This document shows positions 44,489 to 54,769 of a DNA stretch of 64,000 nt, piece by piece. The position numbers were made by a program, and so were the translations under genes. Source of the DNA: Isoperla grammatica (Eukaryota; Arthropoda; Insecta; Plecoptera; Perlodidae); the NCBI GenBank assembly GCA_945910005.1, contig OX246744.1, positions 45,953,850-46,017,849 of the forward strand, in the 5' to 3' direction. Within the stretch, counting starts at the first letter, position 1; each line of letters begins with the position of its first letter. The notes beneath the pieces were generated by a model. The model was not told where the DNA came from. It ran no database searches and saw nothing but the letters and a program-made list of their open reading frames with translations.

Positions 44489-45908
44489 GGGAAGAAAGCC
44501 GAAAGATTCTGTCGATGACATTATTGACAGATACTTAGGGCAAAAAAATTCGCACGCGGAAATTGTAGATTGCTTTGTGAACTCTTTTGTTGAGGGTGTG
44601 ACTAAATTACAGCATACTTGTGACAAAAAGGTCTGCACTCCATATATAGAGAGGGGTCAAAATCAATCGTTCTATATCCCGGAAGTGTCAGCAAGGGAAG
44701 TCGCAGCAATTATCAATAGTATGGAACGTAAACAGCCGGGTATTGACGGTATTCGAGTGAAAGATTTACAGAATGTGTGCGATGAGATAAGCCCCTATAT
44801 TGCAAACTTTATAAACTTATCAATTGAAGAAGGTGTGGTGCCTAAAGAGTTGAAAATTTCTATAATTAGACCTATCTACAAAAAAGGAGATCATCTTGAT
44901 TATAGTAACTACAGACCTATCGCGTTACTGCCAGTAATTGAAAAAATATTAGAACGTTGTGTGGAAAATGCGCTATCAAAATATTTGGCTAATTTCAACA
45001 TTATAACTAATCAACAATATGGCTTCCAGAAAGGGAGAAGCACGTCAGATTTATTGTTACAATTTACGGATTTCGTTAATTCAAAACTAGACGATAATAT
45101 GCATATTGTAGCTATGTTTATTGATTTTAGCAAAGCTTTCGATACTCTCAACCATAACATACTATTAGATAATCTGGAACAAATAGGAATAAGAGGCAAT
45201 ATGCTTAAATGGTTTAAGAGCTATTTAAGTGATAGAGAAGTATCGGTCAAAGTTCGTAAAACAACCAGTAAAAAATTACCTGTCAATACCGGGGTACGTC
45301 AGGGTTCAATTTTAGGACCAATTCTCTACCTGATTTATGTGAACAATATTATCAATTACATGCGTAAATGCAATATCTATTTATATGCAGATGACACAGC
45401 AATAATAGCTGTACACAAAAACTTATCAATTGCCATACAATATTTACAAATAGACTTCAACAGATTATTATTGTGGGCTCACGATAATAAGCTGGTTATT
45501 AACGTAGATAAAACAAAAATTGTCCATATATGTAACCCCTTAAACCAAGATCGTCACTCTATTGTTAAGGTCATCTCTCACTCTTATGATTGTTTGCATG
45601 GTGAAGCATGTAGTTGTAAATCGGTCGTTCAATGTGTGGATAGCCATATGTACCTAGGAATAATAATTGACAACCGACTTAGTTGGTCACCACATATAGC
45701 CAAAATGTGCAGTAAATTACGGTCATGCCTTAGCCAAATGTATTCGATCAAAAGCATGTTTCCGGCTAACGTTCTTAAAACAATTTATCAATCTCTGGCA
45801 GAATCCGTATTAATGTATGGTATTTTAGCATGGGGTAACGCGTCGCAATCTAATTTGAATAAATAAATAAGCTTACAGAATCGACTGATTCGTTTGTTCA
45901 CTAACTCA
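44489..45908 (+). pseudogene. Reverse transcriptase part of copy 2 (upstream piece)
   Basis: Open reading from the truncation to a TAA at 45864-45866. Palm motifs are present: RPIYKKGD, NYRPIALLPV, QYGFQKGRSTSDLLL, FIDFSKAFDTL, YADDTAI at about 45385-45400. The usually invariant GVPQGS box reads GVRQGS. The terminal stop lies in a small aataaataaata expansion; the frame continues beyond it (LQNRLIRLFTNS) up to the insertion point. No initiation codon is retained. Confidence 0.9.
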
Positions 45909-45999
45909 TAGTAGAGGAGCAAAAGGTAACATTTAAGTTCTCGTGCGCCTTTCGTGAAAGAGTATTGCGGTAAACGGTATTCTGTTACGGCATACCATA

Positions 46000-46560
46000 C
46001 GAATATTTTGCACCTACCTGGCAGATCCTGGCACGCTGCAGAGGGCGCCAGGAGCGTCGTGACGTCATAGACACGTTTTAATTAATTACTTTTGAACGGT
46101 TTATGTCACAGAAAATATCAAGAGGACAATTTTATGATGTCATACTAGATGAGAATTTATAACCTATCTGCCACATTCTGGCGGGCTCCAGAGGGCGCCA
46201 GGAGCGTCGTGACGTCATATACACGTTTGAACTAATAACGTTTGAACGGTTCATGTCACAGAAAATATGTAGGGTACAATTCTTCTATAAAATACTATTC
46301 GAGTATTTTGCACCTACCTGGCACATCCTGGCACGCTGAAGAGGGCGCCAGGAGCGTCATGACGTCATAAACACGTTTTAATTAATAACGTTTGAACGGT
46401 TCATGTCACAGAAAATGTCAAGGGAACAATTCTATTACGAAATACTATTTGAGTATTTTGCATCTACTTGGCACATCGTGGCACGCTGCAGAGGGCGCCA
46501 GGAGCGTCGTGACGTCATCCACTTTTTCATTAATAACTTTTGAACGGTTCATATCACAGA
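46000..46560. repeat. Subterminal 150-bp repeats, left arm (4 copies)
   Basis: gagggcgccaggagcgtcgt occurs at 46041, 46191, 46341 and 46491, an exact 150-bp period. Each unit then has gacgtcat, an 'acgttt(t/g)aa(t/c)taat' segment and gaacggttcatgtcacagaa. Repeated subterminal blocks are typical transposase-binding regions in several DNA-transposon superfamilies; that role is inferred. Confidence 0.9.
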
Positions 46561-46876
46561 AAATATCAAGAAGACAATATTATAGAGAATTTAAATACAA
46601 ATCGATTGATATGTACCAATAGGGTAATCATGTAATATTTAAGGGAGAAATTGCTAACAAATAATAATAATTAGATGTGTATATGAAATGCAGGGCATCC
46701 CTCATCGTAATATCTATTTATTACTATTTCGGAGTTATAATTGTATCACTGTGAAGGACTTAATAATCGTAGTCATCCCAACATACCCATGGGTATCTGT
46801 TGTTTAACAATAATAATAATTATTATTATTGTATACTAGTTACTATTCATAGACTGATTAGTAAAACTCACGTTTG

Positions 46877-48118
46877 CTAGAAGTTCTCTTCATCTTCATC
46901 ATCGTCGTCTTCATCCTCATCTCCCGTGTTGTCGGTATTCAAGCACTCTTGTTCCTCGTATTCAGTAGAACAGCCACAAAGCTCGGTGCACCTCATGTTA
47001 TTTGCTTTGCAGCTGCATCTTGACGCACACCTTGATTTTAAGCAGTTGCATTTAACTAGTTGAATGACGGCAGCCGGTGCAGGTTTGAGGGTTATCATGA
47101 CTGCCACATACTCGTTGCTCTGAAGTAGCCATCCGTAGTCTTCGGGTAATAAGTTGATAGGGTTGGCAACCTGGTAATTATGCCACACCCAGCATTGATG
47201 GTGAGCACCTAGTATGGCTTGGAGATATGCGGCTTTGCTGGGTGGAAGCTTTTGGTGGGTGCTTGGCAAGACTTTTTGTGAAACATGCGCCATCGAAGGT
47301 CAGACACTGATCTCAGTTTAGTGAATGGACAGTACAGTTTGCAAACAAACTTCTCTAGACCACTTAACACGGAGTCTTTTAGAGCAACAGTTAAACCTAG
47401 TTCTTTAAATGCTGAAAATATTTCATAGTCGGATTCTCTGAAAGCTTTCCAGCACGAAAGCTTCCCCTTTCCTGAAAATCCCCCAGTGTTGTCGGAACCA
47501 CTGAAAGCGTGAAATCCAGTAGTCCTGAAACTTGATTTTGCCCAAGTGTGTTGTATAGTGACCCAAGTGCTATCCTTCTATTATTTTCCCCTTTACCTGT
47601 AATGAACACAGTATTTTTACAGAGATCGGTGTAACGTCGCAGTACCAGGATAAGGACATCTGTATCTGGGGAAAAATAGATATTTGAGTAGCTCCTCGTT
47701 TTGTCGCATCTAATGCATGAAGCAACATCTTAGTATCGGTTTCTTCCTGTTCACTATTTAAGTGTGATAGAAGTGCTTTTGTACTTATAGTCTTGTTACT
47801 CCATGCGACAACTGGTTGTCGCTCCATGGCCTGTGAGGCTCGAATTATCTTCTGTGAAAAATATTCTGTCCGCTCATACTTGGTTTTGGTGTGACCAAGT
47901 AGTTGTGACATGCTCAAGTGCCCGATTGGCGTGTTGTCTGTAATGCGATAAGCTACAGCAGCTTTTCCTCCTTGCAAGTCTTTCGAGTAGCCGATTTTAA
48001 TGAAACAGGAATGTCATATCTATCAAATACCACGTGGACCTCTGAAAACTCACTATAACTGTTGTCAATGCGCATGACAAGAAGTTTGGCTAGATCCTCA
48101 CAAGTGCTGGTGTGTGGA
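46877..48118 (-). pseudogene. Broken gene: conserved unknown protein with C-terminal Cys cluster
   Basis: Reading leftward from 48118: DLAKLL, EVHVVFDRYDIPVSLKSATR, (frameshift near 47970) GGKAAVAYRITDNTPIGHLS, VVAWSNKTI, SEQEETDTKMLLHALDATK, (frameshift near 47670) FITGKGENNRRIALGSLYN, (frameshift near 47520) a region equivalent to FSGKGKLSCWKAF, then across the arm boundary to LPPSKAAYLQAI, NPINLLPEDYGW, and LVKCNCLKSRCASRCSCKAN ... CTELCGC with an acidic tail ending at 46877. I know this domain order from many uncharacterised metazoan proteins. Acidic motifs (FDRYD, E.TDT) recall PIN/FEN-type nucleases and the end is a CXC-like zinc cluster; both functional readings are inference. The N-terminus is missing at the palindrome boundary. 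Confidence 0.75.
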
Positions 48119-48264
48119 AGAATCCGACTATGAAATATTTTCAGCATTTAAAGAACTAGGCTAAACTGTTGCTCTAAAAGACTCCGTGATAAGTGGTCTA
48201 TAGAGAAGTTTGTTTGCAAACTGTACTGTCCATTCACTAAACTGAGATCAGTGTCTGACCTTCG

Positions 48265-48681
48265 ATGGCGCATGTTTCACAAAAAGTCTTGCCAAGCACC
48301 CACCAAAAGCTTCCACCCAGCAAAGCCGCATATCTCCAAGCCATACTACGTGCTCACCATCAATGCTGGGTGTGGCATAATTACCAGGTTGCCAACCCTA
48401 TCAACTTATTACCCGAAGACTACGGATGGCTACTTCAGAGCAACGAGTATGTGGCAGTCATGATAACCCTCAAACCTGCACCGGCTGCCGTCATTCAACT
48501 AGTTAAATGCAACTGCTTAAAATCAAGGTGTGCGTCAAGATGCAGCTGCAAAGCAAATAACATGAGGTGCACCGAGCTTTGTGGCTGTTCTACTGAAGAC
48601 GAGGAACAAGAGTGCTTGAATACCGACAACACGGGAGATGAGGATGAAGACGACGATGATGAAGATGAAGAGAACTTCTAG
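48265..48681 (+). pseudogene. Second copy of the Cys-cluster C-terminus (right arm)
   Basis: 138 codons on the plus strand, the mirror image of the minus-strand sequence at 46877-47293, differing at two residues (AILRAHH for AILGAHH; STEDEEQ for STEYEEQ). It includes LPPSKAAYLQAI, the NPINLLPEDYGW motif, about nine cysteines in a CXC-like pattern and the Asp/Glu tail. Upstream in the arm the preceding codons (48119-48250) carry in-frame stops, and no promoter or N-terminus exists, so it is a fragment created by the inverted duplication. Confidence 0.8.
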
Positions 48682-48974
48682 CAAACGTGAGTTTTACTAA
48701 TCAGTCTATGAATAGTAACTAGTATACAATAATAATAATTATTATTATTGTTAAACAACAGATACCCATGGGTATGTTGGGATGACTACGATTATTAAGT
48801 CCTTCACAGTGATACAATTATAACTCCGAAATAGTAATAAATAGATATTACGATTAGGGATGCCCTTCATTTCATATACACATCTAATTATTATTATTTG
48901 TTAGCAATTTCTCCCTTAAATATTACATGATTACCCTATTGGTACATATCAATCGATTTGTATTTAAATTCTCT

Positions 48975-49535
48975 ATAATATTGTCTTCTTGATATTTTCT
49001 GTGATATGAACCGTTCAAAAGTTATTAATGAAAAAGTGTATGACGTCACGACGCTCCTGGCGCCCTCTGCAGCGTGCCACGATGTGCCAAGTAGATGCAA
49101 AATACTCAAATAGTATTTCGTAATAGAATTTTTCCCTTGACATTTTCTGTGACATGAACCGTTCAAACGTTATTAATTAAAACGTGTTTATGACGTCATG
49201 ACGCTCCTGGCGCCCTCTTCAGCGTGCCAGGATGTGCCAGGTAGGTTCAAAATACTTGTATAGTATTTTATAGAAGAATTGTACCCTACATATAACCGTT
49301 CAAACGTTATTAGTTCAAACGTGTATATGACGTCACGACGCTCCTGGCGCCCTCTGCAGCCCGCCAGAATGTGGCAGATAGGTTATAAATTCTCATCTAG
49401 TATGACATCATAAAATTGTCCTCCTGATATTTTCTGTGACATAAACCGTTCAAAAGTAATTAATTAAAACGTGTCTATGACGTCACGACGCTCCTGGCGC
49501 CCTCTGCAGCGTGCCAGGATCTGCCAGGTAGGTGC
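48975..49535. repeat. Subterminal 150-bp repeats, right arm (4 copies)
   Basis: Mirror of the left-arm array: acgacgctcctggcgccctc occurs four times with about 150-bp spacing; the unit near 49290-49310 has lost about 25 bp (tgacatgaaccgtt shortened). The small deletions show the arms have begun to diverge independently. Confidence 0.85.
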
Positions 49536-49626
49536 GAAATACTCGTATGGTATGCCGTAACAGAATACCGTTTACCGCAATACTCTTCCACGAAAGGCGC
49601 ACGAGATACCTTTTGCTCCTCTACTA

Positions 49627-49950
49627 TCAGTTGAAAATGAGACCGGAGATAATATTTATTTAAAAGGAGATGTGTTACCGGTTAATCAATTATACATGTA
49701 CAGGATTGCAATACAATTCAATTTTAAATCTAACTTTAAAACACCCATCCATCGTTCCATCGCAACGCGTTCTCAAAATACAGCTTTTTATTATGTGCCG
49801 ACTTATAACAATAAGCATGGCGCCAGGACTCTCAAAGTAATAATTCCTAGTATTTTTAATGATTTGCCTCTGTATATAACTGCGCTTCCCTCACTTAGTC
49901 AACTTAAAAGAGAAGTTAAAGACTTCTATATAAATAAAAATAATTATTGA
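49627..49950 (+). pseudogene. Reverse transcriptase C-terminus of copy 2 (downstream piece)
   Basis: Continues copy 2 after the palindrome: SVENETGDN, then GDVLPVNQLYMYRIA, NKHGARTLKVIIP and VKDFYINKN before TGA at 49948-49950. It aligns with 43770-44089 of copy 1 (GDVLPIHMLYKYRLA, NKHGARTLKVIIP). Confidence 0.9.
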
Positions 49951-50217
49951 CACAGTTAAGTTTAGTCTCGGTTGTGTTCTCTTTGCTTTGGTAGCTTATA
50001 ATGTGTATGTTAATGTTTGTTAATCTTCATTTTCTTCACAATTATTTTAATAATTTTTTTTTTAATTTTCATTTTTAAATTAATTATGTTAATATGGAAT
50101 TATTTGTGGTTTTTGTGTATTTTTGTTTCTTTTGGGGAGAACCCCACAGTCAAGCCTAAGGGCTTAGTGGGATAACAATACATGTCCTATGTATACTTTT
50201 GTGTCAATATAACTCTC

Positions 50218-50245
<28 letters not shown>

Positions 50246-50249
<4 letters not shown>

Positions 50250-50336
50250 TATTATTATTATTATTATGATTATGATTATTACTATTCTTATTATATATTA
50301 ATTTATAAAATTTTAAAATTATTATTATTATTAATT

Positions 50337-50431
<95 letters not shown>

Positions 50432-50447
50432 ATTATTATTATTATTA

Positions 50448-50536
<89 letters not shown>

Positions 50537-50583
50537 AATATTATTGTTATTATTATTATTATTATGAATATTATAATTATTAT
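50246..50583. repeat. (ATT)n tract after retrotransposon copy 2
   Basis: About 340 bp of att repeats with ttttatt and taaatt interruptions, starting directly at the poly-A tail of copy 2. Minus-strand Asn/Ile homopolymer ORFs here are artefacts. Confidence 0.95.
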
Positions 50584-50985
50584 TTCTGTATATAACGGCG
50601 TACTCGATAACGAGCTCATATGGCGTCGGGTGTTTCGAGCAAGGAAATGGAAAGGGGAGAACATGAGCTGCCTTTCGTCTGGCTTCTCCACCTACCCGAA
50701 TCATATGCTTCCGCCGACATAGCTCAATACAACACTCACACCTGCCCACCTCTATAAGGTGGATAGGTTTGCCAACTGAAATGCAGAGCATGCAAAAACC
50801 CTCTAATCGCTAGGGCAGAGCTTGCGGTGTGAGGGCAGCAGTTAGGGGTGAATGTCTACCTTGAAATGCCTCCACCAACCACGAGAGACTCACTAAACCT
50901 CCCCCTCAACTCAAGTGTCGACACTCGAGAAGTTTTCTGCTTGTTTTGCTTAATTAGCTTCACCCGAGTGTTAATTAATTCCAAT
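50584..50985. other. GC-richer stretch of unknown nature
   Basis: Composition differs from the surroundings (cctttcgtctggcttctcca, gctagggcagagcttgcgg). It could be an untranslated region of a mobile element or part of a host transcript; no ORF or known motif decides it. Confidence 0.35.
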
Positions 50986-50994
50986 TAGTCTCAC

Positions 50995-53900
50995 CGACCG
51001 AGGAAAGTGGCCACAACATCCGCTAGGGGCGCTGACAGCAGCCGCGGCAGAACAAGAGACGATCGGCTGTCTAGGCGAGTGGCTGAACCATTGTGACGCG
51101 CTGAGAAGTGGCCGCAACATCCGCTAGGGGCGCTGACAGCAGCCGCGGCAGAACAAGAGACGATCGGCTGTCTAGGCAAGTGGCTGAACCATTGTGACGC
51201 GCTGAGAAGTGGCCGCAACATCCGCTAGGGGCGCTGACAGCAGCCGCGGCAGAACAAGAGACGATCGGCTGTCTAGGCGAGTGGCTGAACCATTGTGACG
51301 CGCTGAGAAGTGTCCGCAACATCCGCTAGGGGCGCTGACAGCAGCCGCGGCAGAACAAGAGACGATCGGCTGTCTAGGCGAGTGGCTGAACCATTGTGAC
51401 GCGCTGAGAAGTGGCCGCAACATCCGCTAGGGGCGCTGACAGCAGCCGCGGCAGAACAAGAGACGATCGGCTGTCTAGGCGAGTGGCTGAACCCTTGTGA
51501 CGCGCTGAGAAGTGGCCGCAACATCCGCTAGGGGCGCTGACAGCAGCCGCGGCAGAACAAGAGACGATCGGCTGTCTAGGCGAGTGGCTGAACCCTTGTG
51601 ACGCGCTGAGAAGTGGCCGCAACATCCGCTAGGGGCGCTGACAGCAGCCGCGGCAGAACAAGAGACGATCGGCTGTCTAGGCGAGTGGCTGAACCCTTGT
51701 GACGCGCTGAGAAGTGGCCGCAACATCCGCTAGGGGCGCTGACAGCAGCCGCGGCAGAACAAGAGACGATCGGCTGTCTAGGCGAGTGGCTGAACCCTTG
51801 TGACGCGCTGAGAAGTGGCCGCAACATCCGCTAGGGGCGCTGACAGCAGCCGCGGCAGAACAAGACACGATCGGCTGTCTAGGCGAGTGGCTGAACCATT
51901 GTGACGCAGTGAGAAGTGGCCGCAACATCCGCTAGGGGCGCTGACAGCAGCCGCGGCAGAACAAGACACGATCGGCTGTCTAGGCGAGTGGCTGAACCAT
52001 TGTGACGCGCTGAGAAGTGGCCGCAACATCCGCTAGGGGCGCTGACAGCAGCCGCGGCATAACAAGACACGATCGGCTGTCTAGGCGAGTGGCTGAACCA
52101 TTGTGACGCGCTGAGAAGTGGCCGCAACATCCGCTAGGGGCGCTGACAGCAGCCGCGGCAGATCAAGAGACGATCGGCTGTCTAGGCGAGTGGCTGAACC
52201 ATTGTGACGCGCTGAGAAGTGGCCGCAACATCCGCTAGGGGCGCTGACAGCAGCCGCGGTAGAACAAGACACGATCGGCTGTCTAGGCGAGTGGCTGAAC
52301 CATTGTGACGCGCTGAGAAGTGGCCGCAACATCCGCTAGGGGCGCTGACAGCAGCCGCGGCATAACAAGACACGATCGGCTGTCTAGGCGAGTGGCTGAA
52401 CCATTGTGACGCGCTGAGAAGTGGCCGCAACATCCGCTAGGGGCGCTGACAGCAGCCGCGGCATAACAAGACACGATCGGCTGTCTAGGCGAGTGGCTGA
52501 ACCATTGTGACGCGCTGAGAAGTGGCCGCAACATCCGCTAGGGGCGCTGACAGCAGCCGCGGCAGAACAAGAGACGATCGGCTGTCTAGGCGAGTGGCTG
52601 AACCCTTGTGACGCGCTGAGAAGTGTCCGCAACATCCGCTAGGGGCGCTGACAGCAGCCGCGGCATAACAAGACACGATCGGCTGTCTAGGCGAGTGGCT
52701 GAACCATTGTGACGCGCTGAGAAGTGGCCGCAACATCCGCTAGGGGCGCTGACAGCAGCCGCGGCAGAACAAGAGACGATCGGCTGTCTAGGCAAGTGGC
52801 TGAACCATTGTGACGCGCTGAGAAGTGGCCGCAACATCCGCTAGGGGCGCTGACAGCAGCCGCGGTAGAACAAGACACGATCGGCTGTCTAGGCGAGTGG
52901 CTGAACCATTGTGACGCGTTGAGAAGTGGCCGCAACATCCGCTAGGGGCGCTGACAGCAGCCGCGGCAGAACAAGAGACGATCGGCTGTCAAGACGAGTG
53001 GCTGAACCATTGTGACGCGCTGCTAAGTGGCCGCAACATCCGCTAGGGGCGCTGACAGCAGCCGCGGCAGAACAAGACACGATCGGCTGTCTAGGCGAGT
53101 GGCTGAACCATTGTGACGCGCTGAGAAGTGGCCGCAACATCCGCTAGGGGCGCTGACAGCAGACGCGGCAGAACAAGAGACGATCGGCTGTCTAGGCGAG
53201 TGGCTGAACCATTGTGACGCGCTGAGAAGTGGCCGCAACATCCGCTAGGGGCGCTGACAGCAGCCGCGGCAGAACAAGACACGATCGGCTGTCTAGGCGA
53301 GTGGCTGAACCATTGTGACGCGCTGAGAAGTGTCCGCAACATCCGCTAGGGGCGCTGACAGCAGCCGCGGCAGAACAAGACACGATCGGCTGTCTAGGCG
53401 AGTGGCTGAACCCTTGTGACGCGCTGAGAAGTGTCCGCAACATCCGCTAGGGGCGCTGACAGCAGCCGCGGCAGAACAAGACACGATCGGCTGTCTAGGC
53501 GAGTGGCTGAACCATTGTGACGCGCTGAGAAGTGTCCGCAACATCCGCTAGGGGCGCTGACAGCAGCCGCGGCAGAACAAGACACGATCGGCTGTCTAGG
53601 CGAGTGGCTGAACCCTTGTGACGCGCTGAGAAGTGTCCGCAACATCCGCTAGGGGCGCTGACAGCAGCCGCGGCAGAACAAGAGACGATCGGCTGTCTAG
53701 GCGAGTGGCTGAACCATTGTGACGCGCTGAGAAGTGTCCGCAACATCCGCTAGGGGCGCTGACAGCAGCCGCGGCAGAACAAGAGACGATCGGCTGTCTA
53801 GGCGAGTGGCTGAACCATTGTGACGCGCTGAGAAGTGGCCGCAACATCCGCTAGGGGCGCTGACAGCAGCCGCGGCAGAACAAGACACGATCGGCTGTCT

Positions 53901-54230
53901 AGGCGAGTGGCTGAACCATTGTGACGCGCTGAGAAGTGGCCGCAACATCCGCTAGGGGCGCTGACAGCAGCCGCGGCAGAACAAGAGACGATCGGCTGTC
54001 TAGGCGAGTGGCTGAGCCATTGTGACGCGCTGAGAAGTGTCCGCAACATCCGCTAGGGGCGCTGACAGCAGCCGCGGCAGAACAAGAGACGATCGGCTGT
54101 CTAGGCGAGTGGCTGAACCATTGTGACACGTTGAGAAGTGGCCGTAACATCCGCTAGGGGCGCTGACAGCAGCCGCGGCAGAACAAGACACGATCGGCTG
54201 TCTAGGCGAGTGGCTGAACCATTCAGATCG
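50995..54230. repeat. 101-bp GC-rich satellite, about 32 copies
   Basis: Unit gaagtggccgcaacatccgc + taggggcgctgacagcagcc + gcggcagaacaagagacgat + cggctgtctaggcgagtgg + ctgaaccattgtgacgcgctga (101 bp). Variants: gtgg/gtgt before ccgc, agagac/agacac, cagaac/cataac, accatt/accctt. Neighbouring units share variants: accctt in consecutive units at 51480-51800, and an alternating accatt/accctt pair with gtgtccgc at 53290-53745, suggesting unequal exchange and a local dimeric unit. The period is not divisible by 3, so the many identical 83-codon minus ORFs are artefacts. Confidence 0.97.
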
Positions 54231-54270
54231 TTAAAAACTCTCTGTGTGACGCGTTGATAAGTGAGCATTG

Positions 54271-54407
54271 GAATTCATACTCGGCCCCTACACCTAGGGG
54301 CACCCATTGTTACTATGGATTTGTTTTGTTTATGGGAAATAACATGGAAACAACTGTTACCTTGGTAACAATGGGCGCCCCTAGGTGTAAGGGCCGACTA
54401 TGAATTC
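54271..54407. mobile_element. Palindromic MITE, family M2, copy 2
   Basis: gaattcatactcggcccct and acacctaggggcacccattg at the left mirror caatgggcgcccctaggtgt and gggccgactatgaattc at the right. The central loop has an imperfect palindrome too. 137 bp, close behind the satellite. Same family as 7957-8092. Confidence 0.85.
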
Positions 54408-54413
54408 CTATCT

Positions 54414-54493
54414 ATGAAGTCCCCCACTGCAAATCAGTTTAGTTACTGAGTGGGTAGACTCTTAATGTGAATTTATTTATTTATTTATTTAAG
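54414..54493 (+). mobile_element. SINE-A 3' terminal fragment
   Basis: Only agtcccccactgcaaatcag, actgagtgggtagactct and a (TTTA)n tail remain, immediately after the M2 MITE. Confidence 0.8.
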
Positions 54494-54593
54494 CACAGTT
54501 ACTGTCATTGTTCGTTATAAGAAAGTGCATATTTATTTATGTATACATCAATTATAAATCCTTAAAAACAATAATGTGCGTATCTCAGAATAA

Positions 54594-54763
54594 ATTTAAA
54601 TAAATAAATAAATTTACATTTAGAGTCTACCCACTCAGTAACAAGACTGATTTGCAGTGGGGGACTTTAATTTAAAGCGACTAAACCAACCCTGTAGGCT
54701 CCGAACACCATCGACGAGTGAGCGATAACCAATCACAGATCGATAGGTCAAATATGGAACATA
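54594..54763 (-). mobile_element. SINE-A 3' fragment
   Basis: Reverse orientation, A/T tail 54594-54612, ending at aaatatggaacatatattc. Truncated before the gattctggcattt region. Confidence 0.8.
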
Positions 54764-54769
54764 TATTCA

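Larger units (their letters stand above)
45909..49626. mobile_element. 3.7-kb palindromic DNA transposon derivative
   Basis: Termini TAGTAGAGGAG...CTCCTCTACTA, flanked by TCA at 45906-45908 and 49627-49629, a likely 3-bp target duplication inside retrotransposon copy 2. Left arm 45909-47437 and right arm 48119-49626 are inverted copies of about 1.5 kb, near-identical (two amino-acid differences over a 138-codon ORF; a few small indels). The spacer 47438-48118 is unique. Each arm has four 150-bp repeats near its outer end and the 3' end of the same gene nearer the centre. The likely origin is an autonomous element whose gene-3'-side end was duplicated in inverted orientation while the other side was lost. 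The superfamily is not assigned. Confidence 0.9.
44489..50245 (+). mobile_element. Non-LTR retrotransposon, copy 2, split by a palindromic element
   Basis: Same family as copy 1 (about 75-80% protein identity by eye). It begins at gggaagaaagccgaaagatt, equivalent to about 42316 in copy 1, so ORF1 and the endonuclease are gone. RT sequence runs to 45908, is interrupted by the 3.7-kb palindrome (45909-49626) and resumes at 49627-49950. The 3' UTR ends in ctctcaat and a poly-A of about 26 (50220-50245), followed by (ATT)n. Confidence 0.9.

Noticed and set aside
44327..44638. Minus-strand ORF with poly-Asn, and similar Asn/Ile ORFs at 50303-50791
   Set aside because: Translations of (ATT)n microsatellites.
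50991..54191. About 30 minus-strand ORFs of 83 codons
   Set aside because: Same peptide generated by each 101-bp satellite unit; periodic artefacts.
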